DNA of 64,000 bases from contig JAQGDQ010000261.1 in the NCBI GenBank assembly GCA_030141605.1, positions 184,708 through 248,707 of the forward strand, written 5' to 3'. The notes under the pieces were generated by a model. It had not been told where the DNA came from and made no database searches. It was given only the letters and a program-made list of their open reading frames with translations. Positions 23,758-36,800 of this stretch are shown here, one piece after another. The translations under genes were made by a program, and so were the position numbers. Each line of letters starts with the position of its first letter. Position 1 is the first letter of the stretch. This DNA comes from Tubiluchus corallicola (lineage: Eukaryota; Priapulida; Priapulimorpha; Priapulimorphida; Tubiluchidae).

Positions 23758-24818
23758 TGTATTTTGAACCCATTGCTCATACCACTGACTGTCTGCGACT
23801 GGTGTAAGCCCATGTATTTTGATGCTACTCTTTTTTGCCTTTTTTGCATTCGTTCATTAAAATCTTTGTACTTTATGACGTACATCAGTGTAACCACGTG
23901 TAGATCTCTATGTATAAAAATATAGAATCAATTGGGCGGAGTTATTTGAGTCAATTGCAGACAGTTTTTATATACTTTTGCATAGGAGCGACCAGTACTT
24001 GCGACACTTAGGTATCATGTATCCTTGTTAGTTGGGTATTTTGAATTATGCATGAAACAAGGTAACTTATATTTTAAGTCCACTTAGAGGCTGTCTATGG
24101 TCACAAAATGACAATTTGTTGCTGGCTCCAAGGGGGCTCCCTTGAACCCCATAGGGGGCCTAGGTGGCGCCAAAACCCCCGGCCTGTTTCAGAGTTTTTT
24201 GCAATTTGTCATTCTCATCCCTGCAACTGCAACATTATGATTTGCTCAGTTGATATTAACTAATGACGGGGTATATATTAATAGGTAATAAAAATACCAA
24301 GAGGCTTTGCTGAAACAGTACAAAAAAGTTTCTCTTTGTTAGTATACAGGAACACCAGATAGCTGTGCCGCAAATTTAGATTGATTAATTAAACCTGAAT
24401 ATTTTCCTTTTGTTCCAAGAACATAATTTATGGCTGTATGCATGCCTTCATTAACAATACAACTACTAAACAGAAAAATCAAAGACTAATTGAAATAATA
24501 GGAGCAGTTATAAAGTACAAAACGTAATAAAAAAAATTACAGAACCATGAAAAATTACTCATGAAAGAAAACTTCTCATTTGCCACATGAATTAATTTTA
24601 ATTACACTTTTGTCAGTCAAGTATGGTCAGTGATTAAACCGAAATATTCTGTTTTAAAAAAATCTATTGACTTAGCAGTGGTAATGCCTGATTTTATCAA
24701 CAAATTATGCTTCTCTTGCAATATTTTATTCAGGCTAATATAAGAGCTAATTTGTAATCATGTTTTTACTTACTTACAATGTGCAGTTTTCTTGGATAAC
24801 ATTGTAATTTTGTTTCAG

Positions 24819-24890
24819 TTTGGCCAATTTCAAGCTTTGCCAGTACAGACCCTCCTTTACTTGATGTAAATTCAGCTGACAGTGATCCAG
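24819..24890 (+). CDS. Gene B: tentative small upstream exon
   Basis: Exon of 72 bp, phase 1-1 and open, with acceptor TTTTGTTTCAG and donor CAG|GTAAAG. It encodes VWPISSF...TDPPLLDVNSADSDP, which is no recognised domain. Splice sites and phase fit gene B, so it could be a linker or propeptide after the signal peptide. It could also be an alternative 3' exon of gene A, or chance. Confidence 0.35.
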
Positions 24891-27800
24891 GTAAAGTATT
24901 GTATATCACTGTCATGTTCTTGCCTTTGAGGCAGTGGGTGCCAGGCTAAAGACATTTTCAAACTGCCACCTATTGTTTGCAGTAGCAACAACATCATTAA
25001 TTTCTAAATTGACTTAGATCATCAGCATGTTTAGAATGCAATCATTCAATACTTAGAGTCAATGTACAGTGAATACGTAATATAGTTAGAGATGTTAACA
25101 ATAACGATAATCGTATGGATCATTATTGATCAACGTATCGGTATGAAAAATTTGTTTTTATCGATTTTATTCTAGAAATATCGTTGTCATATCGAATTTG
25201 GCACTTGTCGCTTGCCTTTTAAAATTGCTTCATTTTTCTTTTTTATTTATTTATACTTTATAGTAATTATGCAAAGATGTGTACAAAAAGAATTATTTAA
25301 AACTATAAGCTTGTCAAACACCGAATCATTATCTTGTACTTTTGCCTGGCAATCATGGCTATCTTCATTCTGAACAATACTGACAAAGTATAGAGACCCT
25401 TTTTATACACTTTGATGCTGATGCGCGGATGTCAAATACGCTGTACCGTATTTTTATTGTCACTTTCCTGGTCATGTGCAGCTCGCACAAATAAAATATC
25501 TTACTTACTTATGAAGTATCATGACAAACAAACCTTTTTCATAATTAGCAGCGATTTAAGTGTATATAGCACTGAATGCACTGAAGCACTTAATCATTTT
25601 AATTATTAATACTTTTTCTATTGTTGTATAAATTGTCTGACTTCAGTATTGTTTTTATCGCTCGAAATAAGTTTTCATATTGTATCGTATCATATTGCAT
25701 CGTCTAAAAAAATGTTTATCTTTATCATATCATTGGAAAACATATCATATCGTATCATTATTGTATTGACAAATTAGAATTGTTTAACATCCTTATGTAT
25801 AGTAACATCTTCCACATGCAGTAATCTAAAAAACTTATTACTCCTTTCAACTTATTGGTAGTACATTTATTTATTTAACTGATTATACCTAATGAGTGTG
25901 TAAACACAGCAGACTTGCTCTTTTATGCAATATCTGAGTGGTCATAGTGTACACTTAGTGGTTGTTGACCAAACCAACAATGTTGAGTCTTGTCTGCTTT
26001 ACTACCTCGGCTGCTTAGCTTTGTTCAGAAAGAATGTAAACATTTCCCACACGTGTCCAACACCTCTGTCTGTTCGTTATGTCATCCTATGTACATGTAG
26101 AGAGATTATCTTTGATTAATAAATATGTTCCGGCCCTGCCCAACCATGTACTTTAAATGAGTGCATTAAACCACAGCTTGCAGAGTGCTGAACTTTGTAA
26201 AAAAGATTCAGTAACTGATTGTCTTGCTTCACATAAATGACAAAAAAATCATAAGGTGGCATGTAGGACTTGGTGGTCTCAACTACCGTGTTTACAAAAC
26301 TTGTTTCCTGAGACATTTTCCCAAAACAAAAAATCTGAAAGGTAAACATCTGATATTATGGGCTTTCCTTGTAGTTCTTCATGATCAAGTATTTACCTTT
26401 GGAACTTTCCAAAATGTGATTGCTGTAAATGACAGCAAGTTATGGTGCAATAGTAAAAGTAGATTTCTTGTTAATTTTGTCATGTATGCATGTTATTTTA
26501 ATAGTTTATGTGTTTTGTTTAGACTAATTAGCTCACTAATGTCCCTTTTCACAGTTCCAGCAGTAATACAGAATATTATAGTGGATGGTACTCCTGTATT
26601 ATCCAATGCAATTACTATCGAAGGAGATACAACTGCAAGCGTGAAATGCAGCGCAAATGGCGGATATCCTAAGCCTTCCATCCTGTTTTATATAGGTATA
26701 TAATCTACACTTTATTGTGTTATACGCTCAAAAACACATTTTCTTTGTACTATGAAAACTATATTCTCTGTAAATTTACTTAAATTTGTGAATGTAGAAC
26801 AGTATTTTTATGACGTAGGTCAGGCAATGGAGACAACTATAACTTTGATAAAGATAACAGTAATTGCTGGGCAGTTTTTTTAAGGGGACACTATCTCACA
26901 TGGTTTTTGAGAGGTTAAAAGCAATTGTTCTGCTCACGCTTGCTAAGCAAACGGAAAAGCACGTGAATGAAGGGCTGTGTGGTTTACTCAAAAAATTTTT
27001 GCCTGATTTTGAATCATTTAATATTATTATCCAGCAGAATGATGAATGTATTGACAATCATTACATTTATTCTAGTTTTGCAAAAATTTTCTATTTTGCT
27101 ATGAAATTTCACAGACCTATAGAATTGGAAGACCCGAACATCATACATGTTAGAGTTTTAAAAAATTTTCTCAGGTTACCAGCACTTTCTATTCAACTGA
27201 TGCAAGGGCAAAAGCTCCTGAATAAATATTATTATCTTTGAGTCTATAATAGAGCATTACGTTTTTCTCTACTTACAAGATATTTTAAAAAATACCGATA
27301 GCAATCATGCCGTACAATTACGGTTACTAAAACCTCAGTTAAGATATATTATCACAAAATTTAAATAATGATAACGCGATAATAATCTAATGCTGTTTTT
27401 CAAATATTATAAACATTTAAAGTTTTTGGTCGGTACGGGATAAGAACTTCGGAAACAGGGTTCAGGACGGTACTAAATGTTTGAGAATGGGGTTCGGGAT
27501 TGAGGGTTGTAATCATAACAACTCTGATCCCGAACACTACTAGAGGTAAGCAGTTTAACAGAAATTTGAATTTACAGACTGTATTTGAATGGTAACCATT
27601 TTGGAAATGATTTGCTGGTGACCATGTTGAAAACGATTTGGCTAGGTTGAACTCAAGGGATTCAGGGTTGCAAGTTCTATAAGTGTGCATGTTTTATGAT
27701 TTTGTTATCTTATAGGGAAGTACATGTTTATCTATCAAAGTTTTTGGTGGAGGCAGCCACAACTTGGTTGCCATTTTGTAAATGTCAAAGTGACAAAGCA

Positions 27801-30800
27801 ATGAAAGAAATATAGGAAAATCAACCAGTGTACCATCTTAGGAATGCCATGAGCAGAAAGTGTGCAAAATTTTATGTTTGTGTTGAATTTCTTTAATAAA
27901 ACTGCTAATACATGCAGGCATGCATCTAGCAAGTATTTTAGAAAAAATAATATTTTCAGCCACATTGGCTAAAATCAAATATAGCTTTATATAGAATTAA
28001 TCAGCATGTCACGCTGTGCGAAGTCAAATGGATTTGATTATGCATAAGGTAAAAATAAAATTGATAAATTGCAAATTTCTGTGGAGACCCTGTTGCAAGT
28101 TAAGCTATGTTTAGGTTTGTTTAAGGCTTTCCATATATGCGTGGCATATATATGTATGTTGCACAATAGGACTGTGATGTACAGATTGACTAAAGTGTTT
28201 TACCTGCTGTGAACGTACTAAACTACCTTGTAATCAGCATATTCTTGTCACTTCTACAGGGTTCTTGTCATTGTTGACGTGTTGTGAAATGCTGTCTAAG
28301 GGTTAAGATTAAAGAGTAGGGCTGATTCGGATTAATGATTAAAATTTGGGGCTGATTGATGATGATTGTAAGGTTAGCAATTACTTCCCATTATACAAAA
28401 GTAGATGTGTTAAAATGAAAAGCATCTACTTGTCCTTCTGTTCAGAAATCTTTTGCATATCAGTCAAATGCACTCTTATGTAAGCCTGACTATGTAAATC
28501 AAATTGTTTGAAAAGTCATCCATTGAAATAGTTGATGACCTTTGACCTTTTACTTAAAACACATTGTTATCATTTGTTTATTCTCCATATTTTGTTTTCA
28601 AATCATTTGCAACAAGTTTGCAGTATTCGGCCTCATGGCCTGGGCTGGATTATCCTATAGGTTAGTATAAGCCGCAACTTAGGGCCCCTCAAGCTTGGCA
28701 GCGTATTTGCATTGCTGAATAATTCGTTTAATTTAAAATAAAATTTAAACTCTAAAAAAGGAGGCCAGGAAGTATGAAAATCCAATTTTAAAGTGACTCC
28801 TCATGAGAAAAGATCCCTGTTTGAGGCCTGTATTTTGAGATTTTGAAGCCTTTTTTTGAAATATGGGGACCCATATTTAGGGACCAAAAATGTTGCTGGA
28901 CTATATCACTAATAAAAAATATTTGAGTCAAATGCGAGCAAACAGTGATTTCATAGAGGAAAACAAAGGTATTTGCACCCTTAAAAACAGATTTTTCACA
29001 TCATTCATACATTTATGAATATGTTAATTTGTTAAAGGATTTGTTTCCAGTAGCTTACCGTGTTTTATAGCTGACAAAGAGCTTTCCGACGATGGAACAG
29101 GGACTGTTGAAGAAACAAAGGATGTTGATACTGGTCTGTGGGATGTTTCTAGCACAGTCAGTATTAAGTTTCTGTCTGGTAACAATAAGCATCATGGAAA
29201 AACAATGAAATGTGAAGTGTCGCAAGCAGGACTTGAGCTTCAGTCTATAATTAAAATGCTGAATATCACTTGTAAGTTGAAAATATCGCAAAAATTTTAT
29301 TACTCAAAACTTGCGATACCAAAATCTGAATACCATTTGATAAGAAAGCTACAGAGGCTTTCTCAGCCGCCACTCTGCAGCCCCTGTTTTTGAGCCTGAT
29401 AGCTAGTTTTGGCACCAAACATCTCATATATTTTAATGTGGCATTTGTGTGTTTAGACAGTTTCACTCTTACTCTTCCAATTAAATTCTATAATTACCTT
29501 AACCTTATCCTTTTTTAAGTTTCATATATATTTGAAAATCAAAATTTTCAAGGACTGTATATTATGACATCATTGCTACAATATGATGCATGCCCAGAAC
29601 TTCTATGGGCACCTCAAAACTGGTATAAAATGGTCTTGAAGCAGTGGAAAAACGCATTCTTGCCCTAACGAGCAGCTATCGAAGTACTACCTGGTAAGTA
29701 CTAGTTAGTATTCTCAATATAGGATCATATAAATATACAGCTCAATATAGGCTGGGGAAATATGTTTCATATATGCCTGAGCAAGTAGCAAGAATACTAC
29801 TGATAGACACAGTTCACATTGCTGGGAAACTACGTCCTATATAAGCTTGGAGCAACCAACACTCTCACACTGCTTACATCCACAGATCTATTCTGTGAGT
29901 GTGAAGTTGCCTTTTGCTAGGCTGAGGAACTTAAGGTCTATGTTAGCCTATTGAATTTATCACACTAGTTTGAGGAGAATGTTAAACTTTCAACATTGAA
30001 TACCTACAAATTGCAAGTCATAGCATGATTATTTACTCGCTCTTGTTTGCTGTAGGATACGAGTTATTCAGTCACAACATTCACTACACGAGGATTTACA
30101 GGAAGACAAATTCCAAGAGCTAGCTACTAGTTCAGCCTTCATTCCTGTCTGAAAACCCAAGGCTGCAAATACCGACATCATATTAAAATTATTCATTATT
30201 TCTTATTTTAGCATAAAAGCAAGATAGTTATGTAAAAGCAATCATTTATGTATGATGCAATAAACGTGTGAAACGTATTTCACTGTTCTGCATTTTATTC
30301 TTGCTGTTGACTAGTTGCCTGAAAATGGTTTAACACAAATGAACCCAAACCATTCTGCAAAAGAGTGCAGTCTCATGAAATGACCCTAATGTTAGTGGTG
30401 TATTCTAGACCCGGCACAGTTACATAAAGCCAATGTTCCTGAATTGGTCTCCCTTTGTACGGTGAATGCCATATACTGACATCAGCTTGAGGATTGTCTT
30501 TTGTCATTCTTTATAGTTGTTTTCTTTACTACTAAAATGGTCGAGTATTTTGTCTGAAAATTAATTTGAAATTTTGAGTGAGTTATCATTTTTCATATTT
30601 TTTACACAGTTTGGCGCATACTGCCAGCCAAGATTCCAGTATTCAACAGCAGTTCATACTTAATGTTCAGATCATCTGACAGTACATCTGATCCACCTGA
30701 ATCAGATACATACACATCCTCCCAAAATGAGAGAAACAGCTGGGATGGCATGGCACCTTAATAAAATTTTCTAAGCATTGTTCCCACTAGTTATTCAGCC

Positions 30801-33800
30801 ATTATTTTACCTACTGCTTATTATGGTCTCACCAGATTGTGTCAGATAAAGCATAAGCGTTATAGTATATGGTGTCTGATTAGTTCTGTTTACTTGTATG
30901 TTAATGTATCATGACACTAGCTTAAATAGCATTAATAGTTTGTTTGTAATAGATTAATAGCATTAATTATTTGTAATAGATTTCCGTGCGGACACTTTAC
31001 TCGTTGAACTGCTTGGTGATCATGTACGTCCTCACAACCAGTTGCCAAGTGGAACAAAATTGCACTTGAGATGCTTTGTAGATGCCAATCCAACACCAGG
31101 TTTTAACTGGAGCACTCCAAATTTGGGGTCATTTAGGGGTACCCAAGAACTTGCTAAACTAAACATTTCATCAGATCACACTGGAAAATACACTTGTTCT
31201 GCTGGAAATGAGTATGGACAAGATTCAGATTCAATATATGTTAAGGTTACAGGTAAGTTTATGCCCTATGTTGTTAATTAAATTAATTGTTATAAGAAAA
31301 ATATAATAAAATTATTATTGAATTCAAATGTTATAAAAAATGTCAGATTTTAAAATAATCAATATTCTCATAACGGTAAATGAAATATGACAATTGACTG
31401 TAGTTATATAAAGCATGTCGATCTTTGTTGGATTTAAATTCGTGAACATTTAAGAACTAGTATTTTAGGAGCTTATATTTAAGAACTACCAAATATTTCA
31501 AAATTGGCCATACTGACCTTCCAAAATATTTGTGTATACCTATAATTTTTTTATTTTTACTGTAGTTCGGTTTATGTGTTTATGTGCATGCTAGCTTAGT
31601 TCTAGTTGTTTTAGAACACATCATTTTATGAATCTATGAATGGGTGATATTTACACAACACATTCTGGATAGATTTGGCAGAGCCAATAATCTTTCATAT
31701 TTCAAATAACAAAAAGTCGTATATACTGCTAGTTCAAAATTTTATATATGCTAGTTCAAAATTTTAAGGTTTTATCATTTTTGAAAAACCTAATTAAGGC
31801 TTTGCTGTTTCAAAATGGATAGGGGGTAAATTTTGCAGCATGATATTAGAGCATATTTCGTGTCCTTTGATCCGCTTGATTTTTTTGACGTCGCATCTGT
31901 AGCAAAGACCTTCATTTTCCGAAAGTTCTATCATTTCTATAATTTTTGAATAAAGGAGCTGCATGATTATAGAGAATGATACTAAAACATTATGAGGACT
32001 GGAGCTAGGACGCAGAATTATAGAGTTTTATGTCACGTCATAATTTTCAAAATCATAGAGATGACATGGATCTATTTTGAAAACAGCTACTTATATCTTA
32101 TTATTAAGACCATTTTTTCATCACTAAGGGGAATAAATCTGTTAGCAGATGTGTTCTTATTCTCTAACATGAAAATTATCTCTCAGTGATCAGCACTATT
32201 TAAAGCATCCATTTATCCCTATGGCTATTGTATGCTGTGAGTCTTACCATCAGCCTGTCATACAGGATTTTGTCCAGTTTTCAACCAAATGTATCCATTG
32301 TTTCATATGCTTCTCTCTGTATTACCTGTTTCATTATATTTGGTGTGAATTATTTAATAATCACTTACATTTGTGTAGCTGGTGGCACTAATTACATGTA
32401 ATTCAAGTTACATTGCAGCATTGTGTCTACAGAACCATTTCAGAATGACACGTGTGTATCGTATGCCTTTTTCAGATATCATAGTTATTACGGGTCCAAC
32501 AGAAATTTGGACTGCTCTGTATAAAGATACTGAATTTGCACTCGAAACTTGCTATGTAAGGAATTTGAGAAAATTTAAGTGGCTAGTGAGAGGTCGTACG
32601 CTTGTACACAAAAATCCAGGAGTCGTGAAGAATGGCAGATATGTATCCGTGCTAACTAGTGAAGTTGGTCAGCGTGTCGGTGCTAATTGCTATCGAAGTT
32701 TCTTTACCATTAGAGACACACAGCCAGTAGATATAGCTGCCGTTGCTCTCATTGTAGAAGGGCAAGAAGGAAATGCAAAAGACGAAAAAACTGTTGAGTT
32801 AAAATGTGAGTGAATGTCGTTTTTTTCATTACAGACTATCTATAGTTTCTTAAATATACAAAAATTTACTGTGTGCCAAATGACAAAACAGAATTTTACC
32901 AGAAAATAAAAAAGAGTGCTTGCATTAATAAAAATATCCTGCTTAACACTTACAGCAGTTAGTCTAAGTAAGTAATTAACTGAAGAAGAAGGCCGTGGAA
33001 AGTTGAGTCAACCAGGACTTGAACCCAAAACCTTATCCTTTCAAGACATACATTCTGCCATCTAAGCTACTGACTCAACGGGCAGAGCTGATCTTAACTG
33101 TTATCCCATCAATACACAATCAATCAATCAATAAATACTCAATAAATAAATAAAGCAAACCTACCTATCCACTACTAGTGACATATCAGTGCATTTAAAT
33201 ACCATCATTAATTTAATGAGAGTCAACTTGTAAAAATTTGCACTTGCACCATTCTATAGGGTATCCACACATATACATGTGATTTGAACACCTAGACAAA
33301 GTTCTTGATAGCTTTTCCAAATAAACAGGTTTTAAAGACTTACTGAAGCATGCCAGTATCTTAGCTTTGTGATACTGCCTATCATTACAATATAACTTAG
33401 CAACACGAAATTAAGGCGGCGAGATATGGACAGTAGATTCGTCGAGAAAGTAGATACGACAGCTATAGTAATGTCTACTGACAATTTATTCTACTAGACA
33501 GATAGATTTTATACACCCATACACACGTAGAGGTGCGAAACAGTATCACCATTTAAGATTCTAATAGGCCATCCTCGAAGGCATTCAAAACTTGCTACTG
33601 AGCACTAATAATGTAGAAAGTGGCACTGACACAGTAAAATTTGATGATATCAAGTGTCGACATAACTTACTGCAGATCAGACAAATCATTAGCTGACACC
33701 TATCAGAGAGACAGCAGTAATTATCAGATACAAATGTGAAAGCTGAACATCTGTGAAACATCTAAGCTTTAATTAGCAAGTGTACAGTGGCTTAGCTCAG

Positions 33801-36800
33801 CATCATCATGCTCTTTATAAAAGACAGCCAAAGCATGATTTAATAAAAGTACCAGTAATATTACTAGTCTGTCAAGCATGGCGTAATAAAAAATGTAATG
33901 TTACTACATCCTTAACATCCTTTAAATAATACTAAGATCATGATGGAAAAGTTTTAGCATTTATTGCACGATGCACAGATATGTGCAGTCATACAGTAAT
34001 TAAATTGAAAGATATCAGATTTCTCAGCAGAGCTTTTCAGTGTCTACTTCTGCAATTATATCAAAATATTAAGTGAAAGCACATAACTAAAATTGTTGCT
34101 GGAAGCAGCCATGATTGTAGAGAAAATAATCAACCAAACTATCAAAAACTTTCAGGACAGATCCAAAACATTCGGACCAGACCATAGTTCAGTATACCTT
34201 AGACATCCACGGCTGGGAGACAACAATATGCTTTTGAAGATTCTTTAAAAACAGTTAAGTATACTTACCCCTGCAGCATGCTGAGAGTCATTTATTCCTC
34301 TAGGGTAGGACTGCTTTACCTATTAATTTGAAAGATGAGATAGAAGCCCACACTGTTAGTAATATTGTATATGAATTTATTTGCAATTGTGGAACCTAGT
34401 ATGTGGGCCATCTCAAAGACTGATCGTTAGAGTGAAAGAACACATACCAGTATGAATAAGAACCAAATCCACAGCCGTTTGAACTCAACCAGATAGAAAA
34501 GCAAAAGTAATTCAGCTACAAACCAAGACAAAGCCACTTCTGCTATAGCCCAGCATCTACACAACAATCAGTCAGGTAATTGATTCAGATTTCAAAATTA
34601 CATACAAGTGCAGATCAGATTTTCATCTTAAAATTTTGGAAGCAATAATCATAAATTTTAAAGACCCAATTGTATGTAGACAAAAAGAACATGTTACTGA
34701 ATATAGTCCTAATTTTATTCAGTAACAAACATGGCTGCTTTCAGCAACAATTTTAGTTTTGTGCTTTTACCTAATATCTTGATATAATTGCAGAAGTAGA
34801 CACTGAAAAGCTCTGCTGAACAGTCTTATGTTTTTCAGTTTTGTTACTGTATGACTGCATATACCTGTGCTCTGTACAATAAATGCTGAAACTTTACCAC
34901 CATGGTCTTAGTATTATTTAGAGCATCCTTAACATCCAAAACAAAACATCTTTATCCCAAATAATTGCCTGCTTATCCTTATTTACCGGGATTTGTCTGT
35001 ATTATGTGATATAATAGTGGCTTGAAATTACCATTAATCGCTATATAATTGTTTCTACTTACTTGTGTGTGGAATCAGAGCTCTGAACAACTCTAATGAA
35101 ATCAGTTTCATTTATTATTTCTAACAGGTGAACCTACATTAGTACGAGGATCAAAGAAGGAATTTTTTGGTTTTATCGCATATGATGTAAAAATAATATT
35201 AGAATTTTGTTGTCATCCCATCTACAAATCAGTGAAGTGGGAATGGTCAGACGGTGTTATTGACCTTACAGCAAATTCTGAAGGCAGTTTTAAGCAACGT
35301 TTTCTTGCGTATGTTCGTGCCTCACACAGCTTCAGGTATCGAGACTATAATAGTTCCATTACACCTTCAGGAAGTAGGTGCTATACTGCTGGCCTTACAA
35401 TATTGTCTGCTGAACCATATCACTCACAGACATATCAATTATTTGTAAACAACAGAGAGAAGGATGCAGTTTTCAATGCAAAACTTTATCTAACGGGTAA
35501 GTTATTATATTATCTCAGTTAAATTCATTTTATCTTGGGGTGGTCTACAAAATCCTGATCAGTTTACAAAGGCTAAGTGTTGTCATCTCAGATCATCAAG
35601 TGCTTTCATAGAGAAATGTGAATTACTGGACTTACAAAATGAAATACATATGTGACACTTCAGTCTTCGTAGCAACTCCAAATAAAATTCACCTCACAGG
35701 CAAGAGACTCACTCACATTTGCAGACTTCTCGAGCTAATATCACAAGGTTAAACATTGTTTCAATAAACTCCATTTACGCTATACAAGAATGCTCAATTC
35801 AGACATTATAGACAACAGAGAAAAAACTGCTCATGCTCTTAATTGCCACCACAGTAACATACAATCATTTTTGCCTTTATGCTTGCAGCATCTCTTACAT
35901 GATATGTGTACATTTAATTTGTTTGTTATGTTCATGTTATAAAAAAGTACTGAGGTGCTCTAGCAGTACACACTTCTGCTGTGTAGGGTTATTAAGATTG
36001 GGATTATTTAAATGCAGTGTTTTATGCAGCATTATAAGTTTTTATTTTACCAATCAAGCAATTTCATACAAGCCCATGCTATTGTATGTGTAATTGTAAC
36101 AGTTTTAACAGCTAGTTAGAACCTTACCTTGTCCATTTATCTTGTTCCCGAAGCCAAGATCCTGCTAGTAAATCACTCTAGATCATCTAGACTAATGCAT
36201 AATGAAGCAAAATCCATGTAAAATAACAAGGAAATGGCATCGCAATTGAACTTACTGAACTGATGTGGGAGACAGCTTTGCCTTACCCACATGTCACGTG
36301 ACCATTGTAGTTAAGACGCATTGCTGGGTTTCACTTAACTTTTGACCTACAACAACTGCACGTGTACATAGCAAAACTGCGAAAAGGCTTATTTACCAAT
36401 AACCATTCGACAATGGAACGATGCAACCCAACTCTCACTGTTTTTTTATTCCAATGCTCTTTAGCATTCTTAGCAAATAAATTTCTTCATTCTACATTTG
36501 AAAATAATGTGAGTGTTCGTGTTGTAAAGTTTTCATATCATATACAATTGCCATCCATGGGTGGATAAATCCTACTAAAATGAACTAATCTGATTGACAC
36601 ACAACAGTCAGTTTTTATTTGCTTTTTAGTTGCTTTACAGACTGCAGTGTTATTTTTTTTTAGATGGGCCAGGACTTCTTGCACGACAACTTAGCATCTC
36701 ATTCGGTGTTTTGATCCCTCTAGCTATAGTAGCTATAGTTGCCTTTGCTTTTGCCAAGAAAATATGGTGCTTTAAATGTATGTATTATTATTGCCACTAT

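Larger units (their letters stand above)
20090..23870 (-). mobile_element. CR1/Jockey-group LINE, nearly full length but broken
   Basis: Read on the minus strand: ORF1 (to 22930), then endonuclease, then reverse transcriptase ending at 20093. It is inserted in the DNA transposon 19312-24223. ORF2 is split into at least six pieces by frameshifts and stops, so this copy is dead. ORF1 runs open upstream of its first Met to a stop near 23,855, so the 5' end may be truncated. Exact ends are not resolved. Confidence 0.85.
19312..24223. mobile_element. DNA transposon with 13-bp TIRs and 6-bp target duplication, carrying nested insertions
   Basis: The left end CAGGGATGAGAAT is matched by its inverse ATTCTCATCCCTG on the right. 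CAACTG flanks both sides (19306-19311 and 24224-24229). Most of its 4.9 kb is later insertions: a hAT MITE (19499-19980) and a LINE (~20,090-23,870). No transposase of its own is seen, so the host element is non-autonomous or gutted. A 6-bp duplication fits few superfamilies (Dada-like is one); not assigned. Confidence 0.65.
24230..26554. other. Region upstream of and within the 5' part of gene B
   Basis: Contains the tentative exon 24819-24890 and a hAT-like MITE at 25087-25795. Otherwise no exon recognised; no V-like Ig domain equivalent to 65-391. Confidence 0.4.
32806..35127 (+). other. Gene B intron with tRNA-like sequence and Penelope-like element
   Basis: Intron of 2.3 kb between the two relocated-cysteine exons. 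Holds the tRNA-like sequence (33004-33076), short AATC/AATA tandem repeats (33110-33155) and the element at 33920-34923. Confidence 0.6.

Noticed and set aside
26864-27241. 125-codon open frame in a gene B intron
   Set aside because: No domain, no splice sites in phase 1, and AT-rich composition; kept only as a note.
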